A DNA stretch of 64,000 bases, taken from Azoarcus sp. L1K30. Lineage in GTDB: Bacteria; Pseudomonadota; Gammaproteobacteria; Burkholderiales; Rhodocyclaceae. Location: the NCBI RefSeq assembly GCF_018122735.1, contig NZ_JAGRRD010000001.1:4116665-4180664 (forward strand), read 5' to 3'. Shown one piece after another: positions 54,919 to 64,000 of the stretch. Made by a program: the position numbers and the translations under genes. Each line of letters starts with the position of its first letter. The first letter of the stretch is position 1. The notes beneath the pieces were generated by a model. It saw nothing but the letters and a program-made list of their open reading frames with translations. It ran no database searches and had not been told where the DNA came from.

Positions 54919-55815
54919 ATGTCCAAACAGCAGTTGCGTGAGATGACTCAGGTGCAACGGGATCGTCTGACGTTCATTGATTTGCGGCTGCAGTACCTCG
55001 GCTCGGTAGGTCGTCAGGATCTCGTTTCCCGTTTTGGTATCCAGTCGGCCGCGGCGTCTCGGGATCTTGCGATCTACAAGGACCTCGCCCCCGCGAATCT
55101 CGCCTACGACCCCAAGGGCAAGATCTACGTGCGCGCTTCATCGTTTCGGCCGCAGTCGTGCGTATCTGCAGAGCGCGTTCTCCACTGGCTTTCCCAGGGC
55201 TTCGGTGATGGTGAGCCGTTGGGTTGGAAGAGCGGGATAGCGTGTGAAGCTACGCGGCTGGCTGGACGGCTGGATCTGGAGTCGCTGTCAGTGCTGACGC
55301 GCGCGATACATCGAGGTGGCGCAGTTGAAGTCGCTTATCGCGCGCTATCCAGCGGACTAACGACGCGCGAAATCGTGCCGTTTGCGCTGGCGGATAGCGG
55401 CTTGCGATGGCACGTCCGTGCTTTCGACCGACGCAGCGGTGAGTTCCGCGATTTCGTGCTGGGGCGCTTAGACACTGTCCGGCCAGTCTCTGGAGATGTA
55501 GCGGACCACGAGAAGTCCGATCAGGACATCCAGTGGAACAGGATTGCGGAACTCGAACTGGTACCGCATCCCGCAAACGTGCAGCACCCAGACACCATTG
55601 AAGCCGAGTACGCAATGGATGGAGGCGTGCTCAATGTTCGAGTCCGTGCAGCAATGGCTGGCTATCTGTTGCGCCGCTGGAATGTCGACTGCACCGAAGA
55701 TCACAGCCTAAGGGGGCAGGAGTATCACCTCTGGCTGCGCAATCGCCTTGCGCTCTACGGTGTGACCAACCTCGTGCTCGCTCCCGGTTACGGTGCCGCG
55801 GACGCGGAGGACTGA
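54919..55815 (+). CDS. WYL-domain transcription regulator (BrxR/CapW-like)
   Basis: 298 aa. N-terminal winged helix ([43 protein letters not shown]), a WYL domain in the middle ([49 protein letters not shown]) and a C-terminal WCX-type domain. This order is that of BrxR/CapW repressors that sit at the head of BREX, CBASS and other defence operons and respond to nucleic-acid or nucleotide signals. The helicase gene starts 2 nt after its stop. Confidence 0.88.
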   Translation: MSKQQLREMTQVQRDRLTFIDLRLQYLGSVGRQDLVSRFGIQSAAASRDLAIYKDLAPANLAYDPKGKIYVRASSFRPQSCVSAERVLHWLSQGFGDGEPLGWKSGIACEATRLAGRLDLESLSVLTRAIHRGGAVEVAYRALSSGLTTREIVPFALADSGLRWHVRAFDRRSGEFRDFVLGRLDTVRPVSGDVADHEKSDQDIQWNRIAELELVPHPANVQHPDTIEAEYAMDGGVLNVRVRAAMAGYLLRRWNVDCTEDHSLRGQEYHLWLRNRLALYGVTNLVLAPGYGAADAED

Positions 55816-55817
55816 AC

Positions 55818-58800
55818 GTGCTCAAACTCGAAGACATCAAGAAGAACGCCGCAGTTGCCGGCCTGGAGCCCGGGCAGGTAGTCCGCATCGTTACCACCGA
55901 ACCGGTCGGGGACAACGCGCTCACGGTTTACTACAAGACGCCGGATGGTGAGGTCCGCGAGCGCATGCTCTTCCGCTCCGACGAGGCCAACTTGTCGCTG
56001 GCCGAAGCCGGTCGGCCTTGGGCGTTCGATGCGCCCGGTGAAGACTTCAAGCTCGCGGCGGAGGCCTGGCGGATCGATCTCGCGCACCTGTTCGACCCGA
56101 TGATGGCGGTGCACACCTCCAACGTCGAACCGCTGCCGCACCAGATCACCGCGGTCTACGAGTCCATGCTGCCGCGGCAGCCGCTGCGCTACGTGCTGGC
56201 CGACGACCCCGGCGCGGGCAAGACCATCATGGCGGGTCTCTTCATCCGCGAGTTGCTGATGCGCGCCGACGCCAAGCGGGTGTTGATCGTTGCGCCCGGT
56301 AGCCTGGTCGAGCAGTGGCAGGACGAAATGTTCGAGAAGTTCGGCCTGTCGTTCTCGCTGTTCTCGCGCGAGCAGGTTGAGCAGTCGCGTAGCGGCAACC
56401 CCTTTGACGACATCGATCTGCTGGTCGCCCGGGTCGATCAGCTGGCTCGTGCAGAAGACCTGCAGGAAAAGTTGCGCCTGTCCCACTGGGATTTGGTGGT
56501 GGTCGACGAAGCGCACAAGCTCTCGGCTAACTACTTCGGAAACAAGATCAACAAGACCAAGCGCTTTCAGCTGGGGGAGCTGCTGGGGTCGATCACCCGC
56601 CACTTCCTGCTGATGACGGCGACGCCGCACAACGGTAAGGAGGAGGACTTCCAGCTCTTCCTGTCGCTGCTCGACGCCGATCGATTTTATGGCAAGTTCC
56701 GAGACGGAGCGCACAAGGTTGACGTCACGGACCTGATGCGACGCATGGTCAAGGAAGACCTGCTCAAGTTCGACGGTACGCCGCTCTTTCCTGAGCGCCG
56801 CGCTTATACGGTCAACTACAAGCTCTCCGAACTCGAAGCCAATTTGTACGGTTCGGTCACCGACTATGTGAAGGAGCAATTCAATCTCGCCGACAAGCTG
56901 GCCGACGGCGGTCGCAAGGGCACGGTGGGGTTTGCGCTCACCTCACTCCAACGCCGGCTGGCCTCCAGCCCCGAAGCGATCTACCAGTCGCTCAAGCGCC
57001 GGCGCAACAAGCTCAAGCGCCGGGTCGAAGAGGAAAAGCTTCGGCAGAGGGGCCAGTCCCTGGCCGAAACGCTCAACAGCACCAACGGCCTGCCCGAGGA
57101 TGTGTGGGAGTCGGCCGACGCCCTGTCGCCCGAGGATTACGAGCACTTCGAGGAATCGGTTGTCGACCAAGCAACCGCGGCACAGACCATCCAGGAGCTG
57201 GAGGCCGAGATCATCATCCTCGAAGGTCTGGAGGAACAGGCCCGCCAGGTCGTGCATTCCGGCCAGGATCGCAAGTGGGACGAGCTCTCCCGCCTGCTGC
57301 AGGACACGCCCGAAATGCATGATGCCGATGGGCATCAGCGCAAGCTTATCCTCTTCACCGAGCATCGCGACACGCTCAACTACCTGGCGGTGAAGATCCG
57401 CGGGCTCATCGGCAGCGAGGAAGCCGTGGTGATGATCCACGGTGGGGTCAAGCGCGAGGAGCGCCGTAAGGTGCAGGAGCTTTTCCGCAACGATCCGAAG
57501 GTGCGCGTGCTGCTGGCCACGGATGCCGCGGGTGAAGGCGTGAACCTGCAGAACGCAAACCTGATGGTCAATTACGACCTGCCCTGGAACCCTAATCGCC
57601 TGGAGCAGCGCTTCGGCCGCATTCACCGTATCGGCCAGACTGAGGTCTGCCACCTGTGGAACCTGGTCGCCGCGGAGACCCGCGAGGGCGATGTCTTCCA
57701 GCGCCTGTTCGAAAAGCTTGAGGTGGAGCGCGAGGCCCTTGGTGGCCGGGTGTTCGACATCCTGGGGGAAGTGTTCGAGGACGCCAGCCTCAAGGATCTG
57801 CTGATCGAGGCTATCCGATACGGCGCCGATCCCGCAGTGCGTGCGCGCCTGCTGATCAAGATCGAAGGCGCCCTCGATACGCAGCACCTCGAAACCATCA
57901 TCAAGCGTAATGCGTTGTGCGAAGAGGTGATGGACGAGAAGCGCCTCTTCGCGGTGAAGGAGGAGATGGAGAAGGCCGAGGCCCGCAAGCTGCAGCCCTT
58001 CTTTATCCGCGCTTTCTTCAACCAGGCCTTCCAGCAACTGGGTGGCGAGTTGCGGCCACGCGAGCTCGGCCGCTTCGAGATCACCAACGTCCCCGCGCTC
58101 ATCCGTGAACGCGATCGCCGCATCACCGGACGTGACCGTCGCAACACCGACCCGGTACTGCGCCGCTACGAGCGCGTGTGCTTCGAGAAGCAGTACGTAC
58201 GCCTCGCCGACCGCGTTGGCGCGCCGATGGCCAGCCTCATTCACCCCGGCCATCCCCTGATGCAGTCGGTGACTGACCTCGTGCTTGAAGCGCATCGCAA
58301 CAAGCTCAAGCAGGGCGCTGTGCTTGTCGACCCGAGCGATCTCGGCGTCACGCCCAAGGTGCTGTTCATCGTGGATCACGCGGTGAAGGAGGGCGCCGAT
58401 CCGAACCGTATCGCCTCGCGTCGGATGCAGTTTGTCGAGATCGACCCGCATGGCCAGGCGATCAACGCAGGCTGGGCGCCGCACCTCGATCTGGAACCCA
58501 TTCCATCGGCCGATATGGCCCTGATCCCGGACGTGCTCGCAGCACCCTGGATTGCGCAGGATCTCGAGCAGCTCGCCTTGGCCCATGCCTCGCGCGAACT
58601 GGTGCCGGCTCACTTCGATGAGGTGCGCCAGCGCCGCGAAAAAGCGGTCGACAAGACCTTGGGCGCAGTCCACGAACGGCTGGTGAAGGAGATCAACTTC
58701 TGGTCAGACCGCTACATCAAGCTGCAGGACGACCTCGCAGCCGGTAAGGATGTGCGGCTGACACTGGAGAACGTGCGCCGCACCATCGACGATCTCACCG

Positions 58801-59354
58801 CCCGCCGCGCCTCGCGCGAAAAGGAATTGCTGGCGATGCGCCACGTTGTTTCCGCCACGCCCGTCGTGCTGGGCGGCGCACTGGTGATTCCTGCTGGCCT
58901 TCTGATGCAGCGTAAGGGCGTGTCGCAGGAGCTTGGTGGTTGGTCTGCCGACGCCGAAGCCCGTGCCCGTATTGAGCGCATCGCCATGCAAGCCGTCATG
59001 GAGGCCGAGCGTGCGCTCGGCCACGATGTGATCGATGTCTCAGCGCAGAAGTGTGGCTGGGACGTGACCAGCATCCCGAAGCCCATCGATGGCCGCATCC
59101 CGCCCTCGCGCCACATCGAGGTCAAGGGGCGGGTCAAGGGCGCCACCACCATCACGGTCACCCGCAACGAGATCCTCTATGGGTTGAATCAGGCGGACAA
59201 GTTCATCCTGGCGGTCGTGTTGATTGAGGGCGACAAAGTTGACGGTCCCCATTACATTCGACGCCCCTTTACCCAAGAGCCGGATTGGGCTGTCACCAGC
59301 ATCAATCTGGATCTCAACGAACTGCTTGGCAGGAGTACGGCCCCATGCGCCTGA
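55818..59354 (+). CDS. SNF2/DEAH helicase with C-terminal DUF3883
   Basis: 1178 aa from GTG 55818. Motif I DDPGAGKT (129-136), motif II DEAH (230-233), motif [13 protein letters not shown] (~265), and in the second RecA domain [23 protein letters not shown] and [16 protein letters not shown] (~590-612). A coiled-coil linker precedes domain 2. Residues ~1050-1150 fit DUF3883 ([13 protein letters not shown]...[11 protein letters not shown]), a nuclease-fold-like module. DrmD-like helicases of DISARM and of DUF1156-type systems share this architecture. It probably translocates on or remodels foreign DNA. Ten-base overlap with the ATPase gene. Confidence 0.9.
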   Translation: MLKLEDIKKNAAVAGLEPGQVVRIVTTEPVGDNALTVYYKTPDGEVRERMLFRSDEANLSLAEAGRPWAFDAPGEDFKLAAEAWRIDLAHLFDPMMAVHTSNVEPLPHQITAVYESMLPRQPLRYVLADDPGAGKTIMAGLFIRELLMRADAKRVLIVAPGSLVEQWQDEMFEKFGLSFSLFSREQVEQSRSGNPFDDIDLLVARVDQLARAEDLQEKLRLSHWDLVVVDEAHKLSANYFGNKINKTKRFQLGELLGSITRHFLLMTATPHNGKEEDFQLFLSLLDADRFYGKFRDGAHKVDVTDLMRRMVKEDLLKFDGTPLFPERRAYTVNYKLSELEANLYGSVTDYVKEQFNLADKLADGGRKGTVGFALTSLQRRLASSPEAIYQSLKRRRNKLKRRVEEEKLRQRGQSLAETLNSTNGLPEDVWESADALSPEDYEHFEESVVDQATAAQTIQELEAEIIILEGLEEQARQVVHSGQDRKWDELSRLLQDTPEMHDADGHQRKLILFTEHRDTLNYLAVKIRGLIGSEEAVVMIHGGVKREERRKVQELFRNDPKVRVLLATDAAGEGVNLQNANLMVNYDLPWNPNRLEQRFGRIHRIGQTEVCHLWNLVAAETREGDVFQRLFEKLEVEREALGGRVFDILGEVFEDASLKDLLIEAIRYGADPAVRARLLIKIEGALDTQHLETIIKRNALCEEVMDEKRLFAVKEEMEKAEARKLQPFFIRAFFNQAFQQLGGELRPRELGRFEITNVPALIRERDRRITGRDRRNTDPVLRRYERVCFEKQYVRLADRVGAPMASLIHPGHPLMQSVTDLVLEAHRNKLKQGAVLVDPSDLGVTPKVLFIVDHAVKEGADPNRIASRRMQFVEIDPHGQAINAGWAPHLDLEPIPSADMALIPDVLAAPWIAQDLEQLALAHASRELVPAHFDEVRQRREKAVDKTLGAVHERLVKEINFWSDRYIKLQDDLAAGKDVRLTLENVRRTIDDLTARRASREKELLAMRHVVSATPVVLGGALVIPAGLLMQRKGVSQELGGWSADAEARARIERIAMQAVMEAERALGHDVIDVSAQKCGWDVTSIPKPIDGRIPPSRHIEVKGRVKGATTITVTRNEILYGLNQADKFILAVVLIEGDKVDGPHYIRRPFTQEPDWAVTSINLDLNELLGRSTAPCA

Positions 59355-60769
59355 GCAAAATCACGCTGAGCAACTTCCGGTGCTTTGAGCATCTTCAGTT
59401 GGATCTGCACCCACGCCTCACAGTGCTCGTTGGCGCAAACGGTGCGGGGAAGACTGCGGTACTCGATGCCATCGCCAGTGCCCTTTCGCCCGTTCTGACT
59501 AACCTGTCCTCCGCAAACCAAAGGCTGAGCGGGCGTGGCATTCAGGACAGAGATTTCCGCGTTGTGGAGTGGCCACAATTCGGCGGAAAGGCACGCTGGG
59601 GCATGGCCGACATCACCCAACTGCAAGTGAAAACCTTTGATGGTCTGGCCTGGGACGTCTGGCGCGCCTCGACAAAAGGCAAGAAGCCTGAGCAGACCAT
59701 TGGTCAGACTGAGCTCAAGCACTGCCTTCAGGGTATTGCGGAAAGTTACACCACCGAACACCCCAGATTGACACCTGTCATCGCGTACTACGGTGACCGG
59801 CGCGGCAATATCGGGGTGCCTATACGTCTTCGCGCAGCCAAGCAGAACTACGGCTACCCGGCCGCTGCGCTGATTGGCGCGCTGGATTCCATGAGCGACT
59901 TCCGTGAAATGCTGGCCTGGTTCGACCAGGAGGAGGCTGCTGAACTCCGGGAAAACAAGGGCGTGGTTGATGAGGATTTTGCCGAATCGCCCACGCTTGT
60001 CGCGGTTCGAATAGCGATTGAAGAACTGCTTGGCGGCACTTACTCGAATCCGCACTTCAACCGCGACCACAAGTTCCTGCTGGAACGTAAGTCAGATGGC
60101 GCGTACCTCATGGTGAGTCAGCTCAGTCAGGGCTATCAGAGCATGCTGGCCTTGGCGATGGACTTTGCCCGGCGGCTGGCCATTGCCAATCCGCAGCTTC
60201 AGTATGGGAGCGTCGATTTTCAGCGCCATTTTCTTGATCTGCTGGGCGATTCCGATCACCTGCTGGTCGAGTCTGGCTATCAAGATTCAGTCAATCCATT
60301 CCAGTCGGCGCTTGCCATGGGCGCACCGGCCATCATGCTGGTCGACGAAATCGACCTGCACCTGCACCCAAGCTGGCAGCAGCGGGTGCTGGACGACCTG
60401 ATGCGCACTTTCCCGCTTACCCAGTTCATCGTCACCACCCACAGCCCGCAGGTGCTGACCACAGTGCCCTCCGAGTGCATCCGCATTCTGAGGGATGACA
60501 AAGTCTATTCCGCACCGCCCGGTACTGAAGGTGCTGAACCGGGACGGATGCTCAGGCAGGTGCTTGGCCTTGAGGATGTCCGCCCTCCCGCTAATCAGGC
60601 AGCTCAGGAGTTGAGGGAGTACCTCGCACTGGTTGATAGAGACCAGTGGAACAGCCCGCGTGCGCAGGAACTGCGCCGGAAGCTGGATGAGCGCTATCAG
60701 GGACAGGAGCCGGCCCTGCTGGATGCTGACCTGCAGATAGAAAATCGCAAGTGGGAGCTGGGGGAGTGA
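59345..60769 (+). CDS. AAA ATPase, PtuA/RecF-like
   Basis: 474 aa from ATG 59345, inside the helicase 3' end. Starts like RecF/OLD proteins ([21 protein letters not shown]), with Walker [16 protein letters not shown], signature-like [14 protein letters not shown], Walker [20 protein letters not shown] and the switch VTTHSPQVL. No TOPRIM domain follows, which separates it from OLD nucleases and fits PtuA, whose partner is an HNH protein. That partner is encoded next with a 4-nt overlap. It probably senses or loads on DNA and controls the nuclease. Confidence 0.85.
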   Translation: MRLSKITLSNFRCFEHLQLDLHPRLTVLVGANGAGKTAVLDAIASALSPVLTNLSSANQRLSGRGIQDRDFRVVEWPQFGGKARWGMADITQLQVKTFDGLAWDVWRASTKGKKPEQTIGQTELKHCLQGIAESYTTEHPRLTPVIAYYGDRRGNIGVPIRLRAAKQNYGYPAAALIGALDSMSDFREMLAWFDQEEAAELRENKGVVDEDFAESPTLVAVRIAIEELLGGTYSNPHFNRDHKFLLERKSDGAYLMVSQLSQGYQSMLALAMDFARRLAIANPQLQYGSVDFQRHFLDLLGDSDHLLVESGYQDSVNPFQSALAMGAPAIMLVDEIDLHLHPSWQQRVLDDLMRTFPLTQFIVTTHSPQVLTTVPSECIRILRDDKVYSAPPGTEGAEPGRMLRQVLGLEDVRPPANQAAQELREYLALVDRDQWNSPRAQELRRKLDERYQGQEPALLDADLQIENRKWELGE

Positions 60770-61569
60770 AGCGCGTTATCGGGCTTGATGAGCCAGCTGA
60801 CCTGACGGGGTATCGTGCGGACAATCCGGTAGGTACTTGGGAGCAGATGCGGGCCGACGCAGTGGGTCGTGTGGCTTATGAAGCTGTCCGGCTGCAGTTG
60901 CTCAATGGGCAGGGCGGCCTATGTGGTTTCTGTGAGATTGGTCTGCATGACATTGATCCGCTCAAGTGCCGGGTCGAGCATTTCCACCCCAAATCGGACA
61001 CCTCGACAGCGCATAACTGGGCGCTTGACTGGCAGAACATGCTTGCTGTCTGCATGGGAGGCTCCCAGCGTCATCAGCAACCGCCCCATGCGCTGGAACC
61101 ACTGCCCGAGAACCTCAGCTGTGATGCGCACAAGGATCAGATGATCCAGACCCAGAGGCTTGCAGAACACTGTGAGGGCTGGATCATTGATCCGCTCGAT
61201 CTGCCTGCATTTCCCAGCCTGTTCTTTCTGGAAAAGAGCACCGGTCGGCTACTGCCCGATGAACAGGCTTGTGCCGGCATCGCGTTCCCGGGGAACAAGC
61301 ACCGAGGTACGCAGGAACTGGTGCAGCACACCATCGACATGCTCAATCTGAACTGCGCCCGTTTGTGCGAGGCGCGCCTGCGGATTCTCTGGAACATCGA
61401 GCGCAACAAGAAGCAGCTGCGGGAACAGAGAGTTCCAGCAGATCAGGCCTTGCGCACGCTTGCCGAGCGCTACTTTCGTCAGGCCTGGCCGGGCTTCTTC
61501 ACCACCATTCGCCTTTGTCTGGGAGCTGTTGCCGAGCAGTACCTGACCGACACGGGATTCCAAGGTTGA
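60766..61569 (+). CDS. HNH endonuclease, PtuB-like (TIGR02646 type)
   Basis: 267 aa from GTG 60766, overlapping the ATPase stop. The HNH/zinc core is clear: [28 protein letters not shown], then [10 protein letters not shown]. This is the PtuB effector family found with PtuA in Septu and retron-type defence. The C-terminal half is helical ([13 protein letters not shown]). As effector it would cut phage or host DNA when the ATPase is triggered. DUF1156 follows after 2 nt. Confidence 0.87.
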   Translation: MKRVIGLDEPADLTGYRADNPVGTWEQMRADAVGRVAYEAVRLQLLNGQGGLCGFCEIGLHDIDPLKCRVEHFHPKSDTSTAHNWALDWQNMLAVCMGGSQRHQQPPHALEPLPENLSCDAHKDQMIQTQRLAEHCEGWIIDPLDLPAFPSLFFLEKSTGRLLPDEQACAGIAFPGNKHRGTQELVQHTIDMLNLNCARLCEARLRILWNIERNKKQLREQRVPADQALRTLAERYFRQAWPGFFTTIRLCLGAVAEQYLTDTGFQG

Positions 61570-61571
61570 CC

Positions 61572-64000
61572 ATGACCCCCATCAAGACCCCCAAGAAACT
61601 CATCGAAGTCGCCCTCCCGCTCGACGCCATCAACGTCGCCGCGGCGCGTGAGAAGTCGATCCGCCACGGCCACCCCAGCACACTGCACCTGTGGTGGGCG
61701 CGCCGGCCACTGGCGGCGGCGCGGGCGGTGATCTTTGCGCAGATGGTCAATGACCCCGGCTACGAGCGCCACCTGGGGCGCGGGGTGAACAAGGAAAAGG
61801 CCGCCATCGAGCGCGAGCGCCTGTTCAAGATCATCGAAGACCTGGTGCAGTGGGAGAACACCAACAACGAGGACGTGCTCGCCCGCGCCCGCGAGGAGAT
61901 CTGGAAGAGCTGGCGCGAGACCTGCGCGCTGAACAAGGGCCACCCGCAGGCGGCCGAGCTCTTCAATCCGGAGAAGCTGCCCGCCTTCCACGACCCCTTC
62001 GCGGGCGGGGGCGCGTTGCCGCTGGAGGCCCAGCGCCTGGGGCTGGAGAGCTACGCCAGCGACCTCAACCCCGTGGCGGTGACCATCAACAAGGCGATGA
62101 TCGAGATTCCGCCGCGCTTTGCCGGCCGTGCGCCGGTGGGGCCGCGCATCCCCGGCGACAAGCAGGGCAAGCTGGCCGAGGACTGGTCCGGCGCCAAGGG
62201 GCTGGCCGAAGACGTGCGCCGCTACGGCGCCTGGATGCGGGCGGAGGCGGAAAAGCGCATCGGCCACCTGTACCCGAAGATCGAAGTCACCGCCGAAATG
62301 GTCGCCGAGCGCCCGGACCTGAAGCCGCTGCTCGGGCAGCAGCTTACCGTGATCGCCTGGCTATGGGCGCGTACGGTGAAGAGCCCCAATCCCGCCTTCA
62401 GCCATGCCGAGGTCCCACTGGCTTCCACCTTCGTGCTGTCGAGCAGGGCCGGCAAAGAAGCGTATGTTGAACCTGTCGTGGAAGGCGACAGCTATCGCCT
62501 TTTTGTGAAGGTCGGAACACCGCCTGAAAGCGCAAAAAACGGGTCGAAGGCGGCAGGCCGTGGAGCAAACTTTACGTGTTTGCTTTCGGGTGCTCCAATC
62601 AGTGGTGATTATATTAAGGCTGAAGGTCAAGCGGGCCGCATTGGCATAAAGCTACTTGGCGTCGTCGCGGAAGCAGGCCGTAACCGCGTCTATTTCTCAC
62701 CAAATTCAGAGCAAGAAAGACTAGCTATTGGCGATAGCGAATGTTGGCGCCCAAAAGGCTATGTCCCTGCGCGGCTTACCGGTGGTACTTGTGTGCCTTA
62801 TGGACTCCAAGAATGGGGCGATCTTTTTACCAATAGGCAGTTGACGATGCTTAACTGCCTAGCCGATCTAGTTCCAGAAGCAGTTGCGCTGTGCAAAAGG
62901 CAATTGAGCGTAGGGCAAGATCGAGCTGGTGATGAAACCTATGCCGATGCAGTCGGCGTTTACCTGGGGGAAACGGTTTCAAAGCTCACCTCTTACCATT
63001 GCACGATGGGAATCTGGCGTGCGAAAGAGGGGAAGTCTGGCCGCGCGTTTGGCCGCCAGTCAATACCAATGGTGTGGGATTTTCCAGAGGTGAACCCGTT
63101 CGCAGGTGCCGGTGGTGATTGGGATGGAGCGATAAATGACTGTGCAAAGGTATTGCAAGAGCTAGGTTCCGGCGCGAAGGGCTTTGTGAAGCAAGCCGCT
63201 GCACAGTCTGAGCAACCGTTCGAGGGGCTGAAGGTAATTAGTACAGACCCCCCCTATTATGACAACGTTGCGTATGCGGATCTTTCAGATTTTTTCTACG
63301 TTTGGCTTAGGCGGTGTCTGAAGCCAGTCTTGCCCGAGCTTTACGCGACTCTAGCAGTTCCAAAGGCGGAAGAACTTGTAGCAGCTGCCTATCGGCACGG
63401 ATCACGCGAAGAGGCTGAGGCATTCTTCCTAGATGGAATGACAGTCGCCATTCAGCGACTAGTCGAATCAGCGCATCCTGCGGTCCCAGTCACCATCTAC
63501 TACGCGTTCAAGCAATCTGAGACAGAGAGCAATCTAGGAACTCATAGTACGGGATGGGAAACCTTCCTAGAGGCTGTGGTACGTGCTGGATTCTCCATAT
63601 CTGGTACTTGGCCAATGCGTACTGAGCAGTCAGCGGCTCTGAAAGCGAACGTCAATTCGTTAGCATCTAGCATCGTCTTAGTCTGCCGCAAGCGCGACGC
63701 CGACGCCGCCACCATCAGCCGCCGCGAGTTCATCCGCGAACTCAACGCCGTGCTGCCCGAGGCGCTGATGGACATGACTCGCGGCGGCATCAACAGCCCG
63801 GTGGCGCCGGTCGACCTGTCGCAGGCCATCATCGGCCCCGGCATGGCGATTTTCAGCCAATACGCGGCGGTGCTGGAAGCCGACGGCAAGCCGATGAGCG
63901 TGCGCACCGCGCTGCAGCTCATCAACCGCTTCCTCGCCGAGGACGACTTCGACCACGATACCCAGTTCTGCCTGCACTGGTTCGAGACCCAGGGCTGGGC
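61572..64000 (+). CDS. DUF1156 DNA methyltransferase (3' end outside window)
   Basis: At least 809 codons are open to the window edge. Opens with the DUF1156 signature [47 protein letters not shown]. The SAM-binding motif [19 protein letters not shown] is at about residues 138-156, and the catalytic D-P-P-Y at 559-562 (STDPPYYDN), as in N6-adenine/N4-cytosine methyltransferases. The 62.45-63.69 kb section (residues ~295-705) is visibly less GC-rich than both ends. It probably marks self DNA for the helicase-nuclease operon. DUF499 or similar genes often lie downstream in such loci; that cannot be seen here. Confidence 0.88.
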   Translation, partial: MTPIKTPKKLIEVALPLDAINVAAAREKSIRHGHPSTLHLWWARRPLAAARAVIFAQMVNDPGYERHLGRGVNKEKAAIERERLFKIIEDLVQWENTNNEDVLARAREEIWKSWRETCALNKGHPQAAELFNPEKLPAFHDPFAGGGALPLEAQRLGLESYASDLNPVAVTINKAMIEIPPRFAGRAPVGPRIPGDKQGKLAEDWSGAKGLAEDVRRYGAWMRAEAEKRIGHLYPKIEVTAEMVAERPDLKPLLGQQLTVIAWLWARTVKSPNPAFSHAEVPLASTFVLSSRAGKEAYVEPVVEGDSYRLFVKVGTPPESAKNGSKAAGRGANFTCLLSGAPISGDYIKAEGQAGRIGIKLLGVVAEAGRNRVYFSPNSEQERLAIGDSECWRPKGYVPARLTGGTCVPYGLQEWGDLFTNRQLTMLNCLADLVPEAVALCKRQLSVGQDRAGDETYADAVGVYLGETVSKLTSYHCTMGIWRAKEGKSGRAFGRQSIPMVWDFPEVNPFAGAGGDWDGAINDCAKVLQELGSGAKGFVKQAAAQSEQPFEGLKVISTDPPYYDNVAYADLSDFFYVWLRRCLKPVLPELYATLAVPKAEELVAAAYRHGSREEAEAFFLDGMTVAIQRLVESAHPAVPVTIYYAFKQSETESNLGTHSTGWETFLEAVVRAGFSISGTWPMRTEQSAALKANVNSLASSIVLVCRKRDADAATISRREFIRELNAVLPEALMDMTRGGINSPVAPVDLSQAIIGPGMAIFSQYAAVLEADGKPMSVRTALQLINRFLAEDDFDHDTQFCLHWFETQGW

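Noticed and set aside
59345-60769. OLD-family nuclease (Gabija GajA-like)
   Set aside because: The ATPase ends without a TOPRIM domain and is paired with a PtuB-type HNH gene rather than a UvrD-like helicase.

Overview
The window looks like a chromosomal stretch from a GC-rich betaproteobacterium, most likely of the Rhodocyclales/Zoogloeaceae (Thauera/Azoarcus type). The reasons are the strong G/C bias at third codon positions, a PEP-CTERM protein behind a sigma-54 promoter, a C-P lyase locus of proteobacterial layout, a DAB inorganic-carbon transporter and a Cyc2-like cytochrome-porin. The genus is an inference; there is no rRNA or tRNA to anchor it.

Region 1 (1-15.9 kb) is phosphonate metabolism. 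After a partial HupE/UreJ-type membrane protein and an AcoR-like sigma-54 activator come phnC, phnD, phnE and a hexapeptide acetyltransferase (+). Then follow phnN, a DUF1045 gene and a PhnM paralogue (-), a REP-like repeat patch, phnF (-), and a divergent phnGHIJKLM operon (+). Import, C-P bond cleavage and recycling of ribose phosphate are all covered except for PhnP, which I do not see.

Region 2 (15.9-31.1 kb) is housekeeping and accessory: Cu/Zn superoxide dismutase, an MFS transporter, a YjfB-like peptide, a VF530 protein, glutaminase, an ExeM-type secreted nuclease, and a PEP-CTERM protein with a near-consensus sigma-54 promoter. A LysR regulator then stands divergent from dabB-dabA (energy-coupled CO2 capture). 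GlsB, Dtd, a cupin and a PheC-like periplasmic dehydratase complete it.

Region 3 (31.5-38.6 kb) is mobile and accessory: a possible toxin/immunity-like pair, a protein with an internal triplicated module, and a minus-strand integron cassette array (three clear attC sites, no integrase). A left-truncated IS66 element has cut the 5' end off a response regulator gene.

Region 4 (38.6-48.9 kb) holds the crippled response regulator with its TctE-like kinase, a cytochrome b561, a Cyc2-like fused cytochrome-porin and a cytochrome c (a possible extracellular electron route). A gtr/oaf-like surface polysaccharide cluster and yghU follow.

Region 5 (49.0-64.0 kb) looks like a mobile defence island. A recombination-site-like sequence lies at its left edge, next to four overlapping minus-strand genes (two complete tyrosine recombinases, one degenerate, one coiled-coil protein). 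Divergent from these is a tight operon: BrxR/CapW-like WYL repressor, SNF2/DUF3883 helicase, PtuA-like ATPase, PtuB-like HNH nuclease and a DUF1156 DNA methyltransferase that runs off the window. A Septu-like ATPase/nuclease pair inside a helicase/methyltransferase operon is the most interesting system here. The DUF1156 gene is itself compositionally mosaic.
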